Of a stretch of 64,000 nt of DNA, positions 35,203-44,014 are shown piece by piece. The position numbers were made by a program, and so were the translations under genes. The notes under the pieces are model-generated. The model had not been told where the DNA came from. It did no database searches and saw nothing but the letters and a program-made list of their open reading frames with translations. Each line of letters begins with the position of its first letter. The first letter of the stretch is position 1. Source of the DNA: JAIEOG01 sp964611895 (GTDB taxonomy: Bacteria; Bdellovibrionota; FAC87; UBA2466); assembly GCA_964611895.1 (NCBI GenBank), contig CAZTDN010000001.1, positions 124,001-188,000 of the forward strand, read 5' to 3'.

Positions 35203-35607
35203 ATGTCATCGGACAAAACCACAGCTATAGTCTTGCGAATGGCACACAATCCAGGCTTTTTAGAACTCGTAAACGCATCCAAAAAACACATTCGCGAAAC
35301 CACCCCGCAGCAGGTGGTGGAATGGCAGGCTCAGGGGAAACAGTTTCACCTAGTGGATGTACGCGAGGACTTAGAGTGGGCGCAGGGGCGCGCACAGGGC
35401 TCGATTCATATTGGCAAGGGAGTCATCGAACGCGACATCGAAACCGTCATTCCAGATAAGTCGAGCGAGATCGTGCTCTACTGCGGCGGGGGTTTCCGTT
35501 CGGCCTTAGCGGCGGAGGCGCTTCAGAAAATTGGCTATCAGAATGTGCTTTCGATGGACGGTGGGATTCGACTCTGGCGCGAGCTTGGGTTCCCTGAGGA
35601 TCGATAA
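35203..35607 (+). CDS. Rhodanese-domain protein
   Basis: 134 residues, a single rhodanese domain without a signal peptide. HLVDVREDLEWAQGRAQGSIHI at 49-70 and the active-site loop CGGGFRS with Cys94 are conserved. Such proteins carry sulfane sulfur or act as sulfur-transfer partners in the cytoplasm. The six-residue active-site loop after Cys94 is consistent with sulfur transfer rather than a Cdc25-like phosphatase. It faces the reductoisomerase gene, whose stop lies four bases away. Confidence 0.88.
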   Translation: MSSDKTTAIVLRMAHNPGFLELVNASKKHIRETTPQQVVEWQAQGKQFHLVDVREDLEWAQGRAQGSIHIGKGVIERDIETVIPDKSSEIVLYCGGGFRSALAAEALQKIGYQNVLSMDGGIRLWRELGFPEDR

Positions 35608-35610
35608 ACT

Positions 35611-36558
35611 CTAAAAATAATCACGGACCTTTTCAAAAGTACGCTGCCATAAGGAGCCCGCATCTTTTTCGCGAGCGAGTGAAAGCGAAGGTGCCCCTTT
35701 TTGGAATTCTGACAACAACTCTTTTGCAAATGCCCCGTTGCGCACTTCTTCAAAAATCTTTTGCATCTGTTCCCGCGACTCTGCAGAAACCACCCGGGGT
35801 CCGCGAGTTGCGGCGCCATACAACGCCGTGGGACTGATCTTGCGCGCAAGCTCGACGGGACCATTTTTTAAAAACAGATCTACCGTCACCTGAAGCTCCT
35901 GGCAGACATCAAAAAACGCAAGCTCTGGGGGGTGCCCATTGGCAACCAAGGTCTCAAACGCGCCCCGCATAAGCTCCATGAGTCCACCCACTAGCACGAC
36001 TTGCTCCCCAAAGAGATCTCCCTCCGTCTCCAGCTGAAAACTCGTCTCGCGCAGAAATTTCGTCCCACCCGCGATAGCTCTAGCGTATTCCAAGGCTAGG
36101 TTCTTTGTAGCCTCATCGCCCCCTAAAGCTGCATAACAGGTGGGCAGGCCCTCGCCCGACAGGTAACGGGAACGCAAAATAGTGCCCGCGCCCTTGGGAG
36201 CCACCAAGAAAAACCCGCAGTTCTCAAAACGAGGTGCGCCGCCAAAATGCACCGCAAACCCATGGGCAAATCCAATCCACTTTTTCTCGCGTTCTAACTC
36301 GGTCGCCAAATCCCGCATGGCTGAAGGGATCAGATGGTCGGGGAGAAGGAACATGACCACTTCAGCCGCCTGGCAAGCTTGGGAAAAGGGCATTACCTCA
36401 AACCCGTCTTCTTGCGCCAGCGAGCATGCTTTGCCATCTGGACGCGCACCCACCACGACCTGAATTCCGCTATCCCTTAGGTTGAGTGCGTGCGCGCGGC
36501 CCTGATTGCCATAACCCAAAATGGCGACTTTTTTCGTTTGAAGGCTGCCTATTCCCAT
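35611..36558 (-). CDS. Ketol-acid reductoisomerase-like protein, divergent class I
   Basis: 315 residues. The fold is that of IlvC, which turns acetolactate into dihydroxy-isovalerate using NADPH and magnesium in valine/isoleucine synthesis. GYGNQG at 15-20 is the cofactor loop, AHGFAVHFG contains His104, APKGAG at 120-125, and GDLFGEQ provides Asp181 and Glu185. In the second metal site the usual Glu is Asp217 (FFDVCQELQ, with Glu221). The N-terminus is about ten residues shorter than usual and the 40-55 loop differs. No other ilv gene is nearby. It may be a genuine IlvC or a paralogue with another substrate. Confidence 0.72.
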   Translation of the reverse strand: MGIGSLQTKKVAILGYGNQGRAHALNLRDSGIQVVVGARPDGKACSLAQEDGFEVMPFSQACQAAEVVMFLLPDHLIPSAMRDLATELEREKKWIGFAHGFAVHFGGAPRFENCGFFLVAPKGAGTILRSRYLSGEGLPTCYAALGGDEATKNLALEYARAIAGGTKFLRETSFQLETEGDLFGEQVVLVGGLMELMRGAFETLVANGHPPELAFFDVCQELQVTVDLFLKNGPVELARKISPTALYGAATRGPRVVSAESREQMQKIFEEVRNGAFAKELLSEFQKGAPSLSLAREKDAGSLWQRTFEKVRDYF

Positions 36559-36581
36559 AGCCGCAGCTATACTCCCTCTTG

Positions 36582-38573
36582 ATGGCTAAATTCAAACTTG
36601 TCAGCGATTTTTCTCCCCGGGGTGACCAACCTAAGGCCATTGAGTCGCTGTGCGCTGATATCCTGAACGGAAACCGGCACAACGTATTGCTCGGGGTTAC
36701 GGGCAGTGGCAAAACCTTCACAGTCGCGCACACCATCCACCGCCTCCAGCGACCTGCGCTGGTGATGGCGCCCAACAAGACGCTCGCGGCCCAACTTTAC
36801 GGCGAGTTCAAACAGCTGTTTCCAGAAAATGCAGTGGAATATTTTGTATCTTATTACGATTACTACCAGCCAGAAGCCTACATCCCTTCAAGCGACACTT
36901 TTATTGAAAAAGATTCCTCGATCAACGATCAGATAGATCAGCTGCGACACTCTGCGACTGCGAGCCTTCTCTCTCGCCAAGATGTGATTATTGTTGCGAG
37001 CGTTTCGTGTATCTATGGCTTGGGCGCACCGGAAATGTACCGCGAGATGTTGATCGACATTGAAGTCGGCAAAGAGTACCGCCGTGACGAACTGCTTCTG
37101 CACTTAGTGGAAACCCAGTACGAGCGCAATGACTACGACTTTCACCGAGGCACCTTTAGGGTGCGTGGGGACGTCATTGAGGTATTTCCGGCGTCTGAGG
37201 AATCTCATGCCTACCGGATTGAATTTTGGGGCGAGCAACTAGAAAAAATCAGCAAGATTGATCCAGTAACGGGCAAGACTCTCGAGCCCATGGAGAGATT
37301 GACTATTTTTCCAGGTAGCCATTATGTCACCGAAAAAGATCAGCTCAAACGCGCCGTCAAATCGATCCAAGAGGAACTGTTAGTCCGATTGGAACAACTC
37401 AAATCGCTGGGCAAACTCGTTGAAGCTCAGCGCCTCGAAAGCCGCACTTACTACGACATCGAAATGATCGAAGAAATGGGTTACTGCAACGGCATTGAGA
37501 ACTACAGCCGACACCTGACAGGCCGCGGCCCAGGGCAACCTCCGCCCACTTTGCTCGAGTATTTTCCTAAAGACTACTTGCTATTTATCGATGAGAGCCA
37601 CGTCACCGTTCCCCAAGTCGGTGGCATGTTTCGAGGCGACAGAGCTCGCAAAGAAGTGCTGGTTGAGCATGGGTTTCGGCTTCCCTCCGCTCTGGACAAT
37701 CGCCCACTCAACTTTTCGGAGTTTGAAAGCCTGGTGGGTCAGGCCGTTTATGTATCGGCGACCCCCGGAAAATACGAGCTGGAACACAGCCGCGGAAAGT
37801 TTATTGAACAAATCATTCGACCGACCGGTTTGATTGATCCCACGATTATAATCCGCCCGGCTCGCGGCAGCGTGGACGACCTCTACGGAGAAATCCGCAA
37901 GCGCGTCACTCAGGGCCAAAGGGTGCTCGTAACTACCCTCACCAAACGTTCCGCAGAAGATCTGGCCGAATATTATCAAAAGATGGGGATCAAAGTTCAG
38001 TACCTCCACTCCGACATTGATGCGATCGAGCGTGTAGAAATCATCCGCCAACTTCGCATGGGCAATCTTGAAGTACTGATTGGCATAAACCTGCTGAGGG
38101 AGGGGCTCGATATTCCCGAGTGCTCTTTGGTCGCCATCCTCGACGCGGACAAAGAGGGATTTTTAAGAAGTCAGACTTCGCTCATCCAGACAATTGGTCG
38201 GGCGGCCCGTAACCTGGATGGTACAGTCTTGCTTTACGCCGATAAAATGACCAAGTCCATCGAGTTTGCCGTCAAAGAAACCGACCGGCGCCGTAAAATT
38301 CAAGAAACCTACAACGCCGAAAACGGCATTACTCCAGCTTCGGTCAAAAAGAACATTCAAGACCCATTGTATAAAATGGAGAACATGGACTATTTCGATG
38401 TTCCGGTCGCCGACAAGAAGTCGAATCAGCTGGACCCCGCAAAAATTCCCAAGGAGATCGAAAAAATAGAAAAACTCATGAAAAAGGCGGCAAAAGATCT
38501 GGAGTTTGAACGCGCCGCTGAGTTGCGCGATAGGCTACTCGAACTCAAAAAACGCCAGATTGTTGGGGCTTAG
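36582..38573 (+). CDS. uvrB: UvrABC excinuclease subunit B
   Basis: 663 residues from the ATG at 36582 (a TTG one codon earlier is ignored). UvrB verifies DNA damage and loads UvrC in nucleotide excision repair. GVTGSGKT at 38-45 is Walker A; the beta-hairpin region YYDYYQPEAYIP, helicase motifs (DESHVTVPQ, VSATPGKYE, GINLLREGLDIPE, QTIGRAARN) and the C-terminal UVR motif (AAKDLEFERAAELRDRLLELK, which binds UvrC) are all intact. It faces the ComEC-domain gene. Confidence 0.97.
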   Translation: MAKFKLVSDFSPRGDQPKAIESLCADILNGNRHNVLLGVTGSGKTFTVAHTIHRLQRPALVMAPNKTLAAQLYGEFKQLFPENAVEYFVSYYDYYQPEAYIPSSDTFIEKDSSINDQIDQLRHSATASLLSRQDVIIVASVSCIYGLGAPEMYREMLIDIEVGKEYRRDELLLHLVETQYERNDYDFHRGTFRVRGDVIEVFPASEESHAYRIEFWGEQLEKISKIDPVTGKTLEPMERLTIFPGSHYVTEKDQLKRAVKSIQEELLVRLEQLKSLGKLVEAQRLESRTYYDIEMIEEMGYCNGIENYSRHLTGRGPGQPPPTLLEYFPKDYLLFIDESHVTVPQVGGMFRGDRARKEVLVEHGFRLPSALDNRPLNFSEFESLVGQAVYVSATPGKYELEHSRGKFIEQIIRPTGLIDPTIIIRPARGSVDDLYGEIRKRVTQGQRVLVTTLTKRSAEDLAEYYQKMGIKVQYLHSDIDAIERVEIIRQLRMGNLEVLIGINLLREGLDIPECSLVAILDADKEGFLRSQTSLIQTIGRAARNLDGTVLLYADKMTKSIEFAVKETDRRRKIQETYNAENGITPASVKKNIQDPLYKMENMDYFDVPVADKKSNQLDPAKIPKEIEKIEKLMKKAAKDLEFERAAELRDRLLELKKRQIVGA

Positions 38574-38594
38574 GCCCCGGGGCTGCGCATTTGG

Positions 38595-39452
38595 CTATGC
38601 CGCAACTACCGCTCGCCGCGCGACAAGAGATTNNNNNNNNNNCGACCGCACCGTAAACTCCACAAAACCATCCCTATCGGTTCTCAAAACCTGCGCGCCT
38701 GCCAAAGACAATCGACGCAACACACCAGGTGCCGGGTGACCATAGAAATTACGAACTCCGACTGACACAACCGCCCAATCCGGACGCACTCGGGAGATAA
38801 ACCCCCAACCGGAAGACGTGCGACTTCCGTGATGGTTTACTTTCAGCACATCGACCGGAGCGGCGACTACTCGTTCCAAAACATTTTCCGCCTGATTTTC
38901 CGAGTCCCCTGCTAACAGGAAACGGCACCCCTGAAACTCCAGTTCTAAAATGAGCGGGTTTTCATTTTCTTTGGGGGACGCTGTCCGAATCGGAAACAGA
39001 TGAACAGAAACACCGCCAACTACACTACGCTCTTCACCAACCACCGGCACTGGATGTCCGCCGTGTTGGATCAAGAGTGCGATAGTCTCCTTGAGCAAAG
39101 GATTCGGTGGAACCAATCCATTCCAGGACAAGGCTTTCGCGTAGACTTGGGGCAGGAGCCCATGAAAGCCCAGTGCGTGGTCACGATCCGGATGCGAGAT
39201 CACCGCGCGATTCAATGTGAAAATCCCTTTTCGCGCCAGCTCTAAGTACAAAACCCTTTGCCCCCAATTCCAGTCTTTCCACCCTCCGCCAGCATCCACC
39301 ATCCACGTTTCACCGCGAGGAAACTGGATTAAAGCTGCGTCTCCTTGGCCCACGTCGAAAAAGGTGACCTTGAGGTCCGAGCTCAAATACCGCTCGTGGA
39401 CCCGCAACCCCAGCAGAAGCGTTGCTGCAATGCACCACAGTAGGAATTGCAT
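38595..39452 (-). CDS. Stand-alone ComEC/Rec2-type metallo-beta-lactamase domain protein
   Basis: About 285 residues; the last 15 lie beyond a 10-N gap, so the C-terminus is provisional. One N-terminal hydrophobic segment is followed by a metallo-beta-lactamase fold with VGQGDAALIQFP, the metal motif SHPDRDH, LLAGDS and VNHHGSRTS. This is the C-terminal domain of the competence channel protein ComEC. The N-terminal OB-like and channel domains are missing: the next gene upstream runs the other way. It could be a nuclease-like exported enzyme or the remnant of a full comEC. Confidence 0.75.
   Translation of the reverse strand: MQFLLWCIAATLLLGLRVHERYLSSDLKVTFFDVGQGDAALIQFPRGETWMVDAGGGWKDWNWGQRVLYLELARKGIFTLNRAVISHPDRDHALGFHGLLPQVYAKALSWNGLVPPNPLLKETIALLIQHGGHPVPVVGEERSVVGGVSVHLFPIRTASPKENENPLILELEFQGCRFLLAGDSENQAENVLERVVAAPVDVLKVNHHGSRTSSGWGFISRVRPDWAVVSVGVRNFYGHPAPGVLRRLSLAGAQVLRTDRDGFVEFTVRSXXXXSLVARRAVVAA
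38633..38642. other. Assembly gap of 10 N
   Basis: Ten undetermined bases near the 3' end of the metallo-beta-lactamase gene. Because the true gap size is unknown, the reading frame beyond it on the minus strand is not reliable. Confidence 0.99.
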
Positions 39453-39523
39453 TTCTATGCACTGCCTGAGATGGACTCAAAAAAAAAGAGCCTCTAGGGA
39501 GCGTCGAGCGATAGAATAGGAGC

Positions 39524-40498
39524 ATGGAAAACTTCTCGATAGAAAGAACTTCTCTTTGCGTCGATAGCCGCGCCACCGTGGACCTGGGAGGGCGCGCCCT
39601 GGTCGCACAAGAACTGGTCGAGGGATTGGGGAATCATCTTTTCCCTCAGGAAGGCCCTCTCGTGCTTGCCCACCCACAACAAGAGTTGGATGCCCCTTTT
39701 CGCAAAGCCCTCACCAAAAAGACGATTGGCAATAGCTGGTTCAAACTCGGGTGGGAACGCAAGTTCTTGCAGAACAATCAGATTGAGTGGTTCCACCGAT
39801 TTTTGCCTTTGGATAAGGTGAATTCATCTTCCACCTGTTCGCTGGTAACCACACTGCTCCCCCCACTCTATAAAGAGCCGTTTTTCCTGTCCCGAAGAAA
39901 TAAACACCATTTTGTTGTGCCGTCCCATGCGGACGTGCTTTGGTTACAAAAGGCCTACGGCGTTCCCTCCGACCAGATCACGCAGATTGCACCCGCTCCC
40001 CGCCACACCGTGATTGCGCCGGGTTTTATGCCCACGGGAGAACGCGGCGTTGTGGTGATTCGGGACGGCCGCAAGGATGGATTTGAAAAACATGCGGCGG
40101 TAATTCGCCGCTGTTTTCCTCAAACGCGCGTACTTACTCTTGACCTGCGAGATGCTGAGGCGACTCAACCTCAACGTTGGCGCCGGACGCTGGAGAATGC
40201 GCTTGCGTGTTTTTATCTCGTGGAAAGGCCACTAGATTGGGTAACCCTGGCCATTGAAGCGATTTATTGGAACATCCCAACGGTGTACGCAGATGCCAAC
40301 CAGTCTTTGAGAGAACTTATTCCCGATACTCGCCTACAACTACATTCTTACCTGGCGGATCCGCCAGCGCTCAACGCGTTGGAAACTGCGACGCGACAAG
40401 CACGCGCGCTGCTTGAAACCAACGGCGTGCTGGCCCCCGACGCCCAAGCCCTGGCCTACAGAGACCTGTACCTGCGCTTAGGAGCATTGAAAGGGTAG
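39524..40498 (+). CDS. GT-B-like protein, possible glycosyltransferase
   Basis: 324 residues, no signal. The C-terminal part (about 165-310) has the look of a GT-B nucleotide-sugar domain: GVVVIRDGRKDGFEKHAAVIRR, then VTLAIEAIYWNIPTVYADANQSLREL, similar to the EA-x-x-x-G-P-V-V-x-x region of such enzymes, and a final helix (VLAPDAQALAYRDLYLRL). The key catalytic residues are not clear. AGGAG is close to the ATG. It may modify a surface glycan, but this is an inference from one region. Otherwise unknown. Confidence 0.45.
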   Translation: MENFSIERTSLCVDSRATVDLGGRALVAQELVEGLGNHLFPQEGPLVLAHPQQELDAPFRKALTKKTIGNSWFKLGWERKFLQNNQIEWFHRFLPLDKVNSSSTCSLVTTLLPPLYKEPFFLSRRNKHHFVVPSHADVLWLQKAYGVPSDQITQIAPAPRHTVIAPGFMPTGERGVVVIRDGRKDGFEKHAAVIRRCFPQTRVLTLDLRDAEATQPQRWRRTLENALACFYLVERPLDWVTLAIEAIYWNIPTVYADANQSLRELIPDTRLQLHSYLADPPALNALETATRQARALLETNGVLAPDAQALAYRDLYLRLGALKG

Positions 40499-40505
40499 GA
40501 CGGAG

Positions 40506-41123
40506 TTACTTAGCGAATTCCTGGCTCGAGGAAACTGTAACCAGGTTCGAGCGCTCTCGGAATTTGGGATTGTGCGGTTCACCTTCACCCTGGCCACGCG
40601 CGGAAACCACCGAAGCTTGAAAAGTCGCTAAATCCGAGCCAACGGTATCCTGGGGCGCTGGAGAGCGGATTTCTTGGCGCACAGTTCTGCGTACCGCTCT
40701 CAAAAGCCGATCGCTGGGTTTGCCAGGTTCGTCTTTGATCGTTTGAACTGCTTGCGCGACTTGCTCGCGCTTTGCTTTGCCTCGAACCCCTCGAACGATA
40801 TTCTGCAAATCCGCTCCACTCGCAGCTATCGCTACAGCGAAGGGATCAAAGGCGGCAATCACTGGCGGCCTCGGGGCATAATCAACTACCACAGGCACTT
40901 TCAACTCGCGTCGTGCTGGCGTGTCGAGCTCCTGAGGGCTTACCAAAACTGGGGCAGGTTTGTTGATTGCCTCAGCGTAGGTCGGAACATGTTTGAGCAT
41001 ATGGCCTACGCCAAATGGTCCCTCGTTGCCGCAAATTTGCTTCCCAATCTGTGGCATCGTTTCAGCCGCACCCACCTGCGACCAAACCATCAAACCCAAA
41101 ACGAGCAGAAAAGCGTTCTTCAT
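40506..41123 (-). CDS. Exported protein of unknown function
   Basis: 205 residues with a signal peptide (about 1-19, ending GAA). The mature part is rich in Pro, Ala, Val, Gln and Arg, with helix-prone KREQVAQAVQTIKDEP and a Ser/Thr-rich tail. Three cysteines include Cys31 in GKQICGNEG. No family is recognised. AAGGGG precedes the ATG, and a 7-bp palindrome (41160-41183) lies upstream, where an operator could be. It is the last of three exported proteins on the minus strand. Confidence 0.62.
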   Translation of the reverse strand: MKNAFLLVLGLMVWSQVGAAETMPQIGKQICGNEGPFGVGHMLKHVPTYAEAINKPAPVLVSPQELDTPARRELKVPVVVDYAPRPPVIAAFDPFAVAIAASGADLQNIVRGVRGKAKREQVAQAVQTIKDEPGKPSDRLLRAVRRTVRQEIRSPAPQDTVGSDLATFQASVVSARGQGEGEPHNPKFRERSNLVTVSSSQEFAK

Positions 41124-41159
41124 ACCCCTTTTTATTGCAGGTTTGTTGCCAAGCTAAAA

Positions 41160-41183
41160 CATGCAAATTATTGAAATTGCATG
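41160..41183. promoter_or_regulatory. Palindrome upstream of an exported-protein gene, possible operator
   Basis: CATGCAA (41160-41166) and TTGCATG (41177-41183) are a perfect 7-bp inverted repeat with a 10-base A/T-rich centre. It lies 37-60 bases before the ATG of the gene at 40506-41123, where a promoter would be expected, so a dimeric regulator could bind here. Inference only. Confidence 0.35.
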
Positions 41184-41311
41184 ATAAAACAATAGCCTGG
41201 CCGCCCGAAATCGCTCGATTTTTGGACGGATCTGGGGCGCCTAAGGCAACTGGCAGATTCTGTTGGGGTTTGTGTGCACAAGGGGAATACAGGCCGCCTG
41301 AAAAGCGAAAA

Positions 41312-41376
41312 CGGGAGAGAGTGGCTGGAACCAGCTCCTCTCTCCCGCAGACGTTTACGGCCTAAGCGTAGGCCGT
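41312..41376 (-). terminator. Two consecutive hairpins, probable terminator of the upstream NANNQ gene
   Basis: On the minus strand, downstream of the stop at 41397, there is first an ACGGCCTA/TAGGCCGT hairpin (41357-41376). Next is a long one with CGGGAGAGAG/CTCTCTCCCG arms (41312-41347), its inner GCTGG/CCAGC stem, and then TTTTCGCTTTTC. The second hairpin and the T-rich tail make a convincing intrinsic terminator for transcription coming from 42779. Confidence 0.75.
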
Positions 41377-41396
41377 TCCCCCGTTAAGCTTCGTGT

Positions 41397-42779
41397 TCAA
41401 GGCGCGTTGTACGCCGCGGCTCCGTGGCCTACGTTCGAAGTCAGCGCTCCGGATTGCGAAGCAATCCCTCGAACGGTGGCCGCGCTATGGCGTTGGTAGT
41501 CCGCAAGGCCACCCACCACCGGCTTGGTAGCGCTGATAAACTTTGACATATCCGACGTATTTCCCGGCTTTTTGGTTGCGACGGTGGCTTTTGCCGCCGT
41601 GGGCGCGGCAGGTTTTTGGCTGCGAAGCGCGGCCAAGAGGCGATCGTTTGCCGAGGCACCGGCAATGCCTCGCACTGAAGTAACTCCGGGCGTTTTTACG
41701 GTCGCTGTCTCTTCTTCAGCAGGTTCGCTGGATTCTGTGCTGGAAGTAAACCCTCTTGCCGACGATAAAAACCCTAAACCGCCACCACCACTGCCCGAAG
41801 CAAGACTTGCCACCTGACCGTTGGAAACCACTCCTGCGTTCGAGGACATCGCCCCTGGAGTTGAAGATACCGCAAGCCCCGTCGAAGCAGACGAAGTGAC
41901 GCCGCCTTCGGACAAACCCGCTTGAGTGAGCTGAGCACTCAAAGTAGCTTTAGCTATGGCCATGTTCTGATCGGCTTGTTTTTGGGCCAGAGCAAGGCGC
42001 TGCTGATTGTAGCTGTTTTCCAAAGCCATTCTTTGTTGCTCCGCCTGAGCCGCTTGGTTGCGTGCGCTCTCAAGTGAGGCCAACTGCATTTCCAAGCGCT
42101 GAGTCACACCTTGATTGTTCGCGTTAGCGACTTGGGCCGACATCTGCGCNNNNNNNNNNNNNNNNNNNNNNNNNNNNNNNNNNNNNNNNNNNNNNNNNNN
42201 NNNNNNNNNNNNNNNNNNNNNNNNNNNNNNNNNNNNNNNNNNNNNNNNNGATTTGACATCACCCGTAGAAAGCGAATCATTGAAAACGATGGTGCTATGG
42301 CCCGCAGAACCGTTGGGCTCTGGAGCGACTTGCATTGCGCTCGCAGGCAACCCAGCCCCGACTTTGGGAATGAGCGAAGCATCGGGCTTTTGCATAAACT
42401 TGCGGTAGTTGTCCGCAGCATTTACGTCGACAAATCCCCCGAGTAAAGCTTGGACCATGGGCAAATCGCCATTGTGAAGCTGACCGGCTTTGAAAGCAGC
42501 AGCTAGAGCTAAAATAGCAGGCGGCATGGCCGTCATCGCAGTGCGCACATTTTTTCGGCGAAAATCATCTTGAGGGTTTTCGGCGGCGCTGCGCATGGAC
42601 TGATTGAGTCTAGCTATAGCCACGACCAATCCAGCAAAAGCAGGGACTCTTAAAAGCTTTGCCTTAGACATCGCTTGAGCTGAAGGAGAAGAGAACACAA
42701 GCGACGAAACCAAAACAATTCTCAGTAGAGAAAGAGAACTCTTGGGCTTTAGTTCTGTAATGTATTTGCCTTCTAGCAT
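41397..42779 (-). CDS. Exported protein A with NANNQ motif, interrupted by an assembly gap
   Basis: About 460 residues including 34 from a 100-N gap, so length and frame across 42150-42249 are not certain. An AGGA site lies six bases before the ATG. A signal-like segment (about 16-37, ending AQA) is followed by helices. After the gap comes a Gln/Ala-rich helical region starting NANNQGVTQRLEMQLASLE, then a Ser/Gly/Ala low-complexity region, with RLLAALRSQKP near residue 385. The motif and a later RLLA-L block recur in the neighbour at 43044-43889, so the two are paralogues. Function unknown. Confidence 0.6.
   Translation of the reverse strand: MLEGKYITELKPKSSLSLLRIVLVSSLVFSSPSAQAMSKAKLLRVPAFAGLVVAIARLNQSMRSAAENPQDDFRRKNVRTAMTAMPPAILALAAAFKAGQLHNGDLPMVQALLGGFVDVNAADNYRKFMQKPDASLIPKVGAGLPASAMQVAPEPNGSAGHSTIVFNDSLSTGDVKXXXXXXXXXXXXXXXXXXXXXXXXXXXXXXXXXXAQMSAQVANANNQGVTQRLEMQLASLESARNQAAQAEQQRMALENSYNQQRLALAQKQADQNMAIAKATLSAQLTQAGLSEGGVTSSASTGLAVSSTPGAMSSNAGVVSNGQVASLASGSGGGGLGFLSSARGFTSSTESSEPAEEETATVKTPGVTSVRGIAGASANDRLLAALRSQKPAAPTAAKATVATKKPGNTSDMSKFISATKPVVGGLADYQRHSAATVRGIASQSGALTSNVGHGAAAYNAP
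42150..42249. other. Assembly gap of 100 N
   Basis: One hundred undetermined bases, a round number typical of an arbitrary scaffold gap, inside the gene at 41397-42779. Repetitive sequence shared between the two paralogues may be why it did not assemble. Confidence 0.99.
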
Positions 42780-42986
42780 ATTAGTCCTGTTGCTCTCTGG
42801 TAGTGCACGAGCCTTGCCAAGATTGGCGTATGCTGCCGGAGTTCAACCCCTTGAAGTTTCAACGAATTTCCCCTGAAGTGTTTTAGACAGTTGCAGGGGT
42901 TTTTCACTCCCCTACCCGCAATTGCCTAAGTGGTTAAAATTTCAACGCTCATGCCGTCCAGATTTTGAACACCGGGGTTGTTTCGA

Positions 42987-43018
42987 TCCGTATACAAAAG
43001 TCTTTCTGAGAATACGGA
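42987..43018 (-). terminator. Hairpin after the gene at 43044
   Basis: TCCGTAT (42987-42993) and ATACGGA (43012-43018) form a 7-bp stem downstream of the minus-strand stop at 43044. No T-run follows. A second bulged hairpin, AGGGG/CCCCT with TTGC/GCAA, lies further downstream near 42890-42925. Either could end transcription. The rest of 42780-43043 is gene-free and should hold the promoter of the gene starting at 42779. Confidence 0.4.
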
Positions 43019-43043
43019 CAGTTAGAAGCGCACTGAAATGGGA

Positions 43044-43889
43044 TTAGTGCGAATGGTGGTGAGAACCTAGACCCAAGCTCTCGGCGCCGCCGTAGATAGG
43101 ACTCGGGTTGGGGATGTGCCGGCGCCAGCCCGCGAAGTTTGCGGGCGTCTTAGATGCGGATCTCGCCATGCCTCGGGCATGCAAGCCGATACCCTGCGGC
43201 GCCCGCGTTACTGCGCGTGGAGTAGTAAAAATCGGCTGATTCAGACTGGCCAAAAGCCGTTGTGCAGGAGGGGTGGCCACCGTGGCGCTTTCCGCGGCCA
43301 TTCCATAACTGCGCACGGGAATGCTCTCGCCCGAATTGCTCATCGGGTGGGCATTCTGGCCTGCACCCAACATGCCTTGGCTGAATTGATAATCCAAAAG
43401 CCTATTCTGCAAGGCAAGCGACGCAAACCTCAATGCGTATTCGTTTCGCATTTGGAGTAAGGAAAACTGAGTGTTTTGAATGCCGGCGCGTTCTAGCGCA
43501 CCTAGCTGCATTCCCAGACGATAGGTCACCTGATTATTAGCATTCAGAGCCACATCTCTGCCCATGCCCGCAATCGCAAGCTGAGTTTGCATGCTCATGT
43601 AACCTAAATCACGCGATGCCGCGTTGGTGGAATCATTCATATACGCCTGGGCGTCGGCCTGGATCCCCGCAATAGCGACGTCTGCGCCGGCTTGGATTCC
43701 AGAAACCACCGCAGGCATCGCTGCCGAGGTAATTGCCGCAGCACCAATCAAGCTGCCGGCAGCCGCCTCGCCAAAGGCTGGGGCAGCCACCAAGATCGCG
43801 GAAACGCTAAAAATGAGTCGGATTTGGACTCCCCAATGCACAATTCCCCCTACTCCTAGGAGAAGCATTTCTCCTGCCAAGTTTTCCAT
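43044..43889 (-). CDS. Exported protein B with NANNQ motif
   Basis: 281 residues from the ATG at 43889; a TTG at 43916 and an ATG at 43868 are alternatives. A hydrophobic N-terminal region ending near VAAPAFGEA is probably a long signal peptide. An Ala/Gly-rich segment follows, then NANNQVTYRLGMQLGALERA and a Gln/Leu/Arg-rich helix, and a tail with PAQRLLASLNQP and a His-rich end (SHHHSH). The NANNQ region matches the neighbouring protein A at about 16 of 24 positions. No known family is recognised. Confidence 0.6.
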   Translation of the reverse strand: MENLAGEMLLLGVGGIVHWGVQIRLIFSVSAILVAAPAFGEAAAGSLIGAAAITSAAMPAVVSGIQAGADVAIAGIQADAQAYMNDSTNAASRDLGYMSMQTQLAIAGMGRDVALNANNQVTYRLGMQLGALERAGIQNTQFSLLQMRNEYALRFASLALQNRLLDYQFSQGMLGAGQNAHPMSNSGESIPVRSYGMAAESATVATPPAQRLLASLNQPIFTTPRAVTRAPQGIGLHARGMARSASKTPANFAGWRRHIPNPSPIYGGAESLGLGSHHHSH

Positions 43890-44014
43890 GCCTAAACCGC
43901 GCTCGACTGAAGACAAAAAGTGTTCAGCCTTTATGCGCCGGAAAAAACGTGTGACAGTGCGCTCAATTCACGCTGAAATAGACGGTCGAAAAGGATTTCA
44001 ACCGGAGGATTCTC

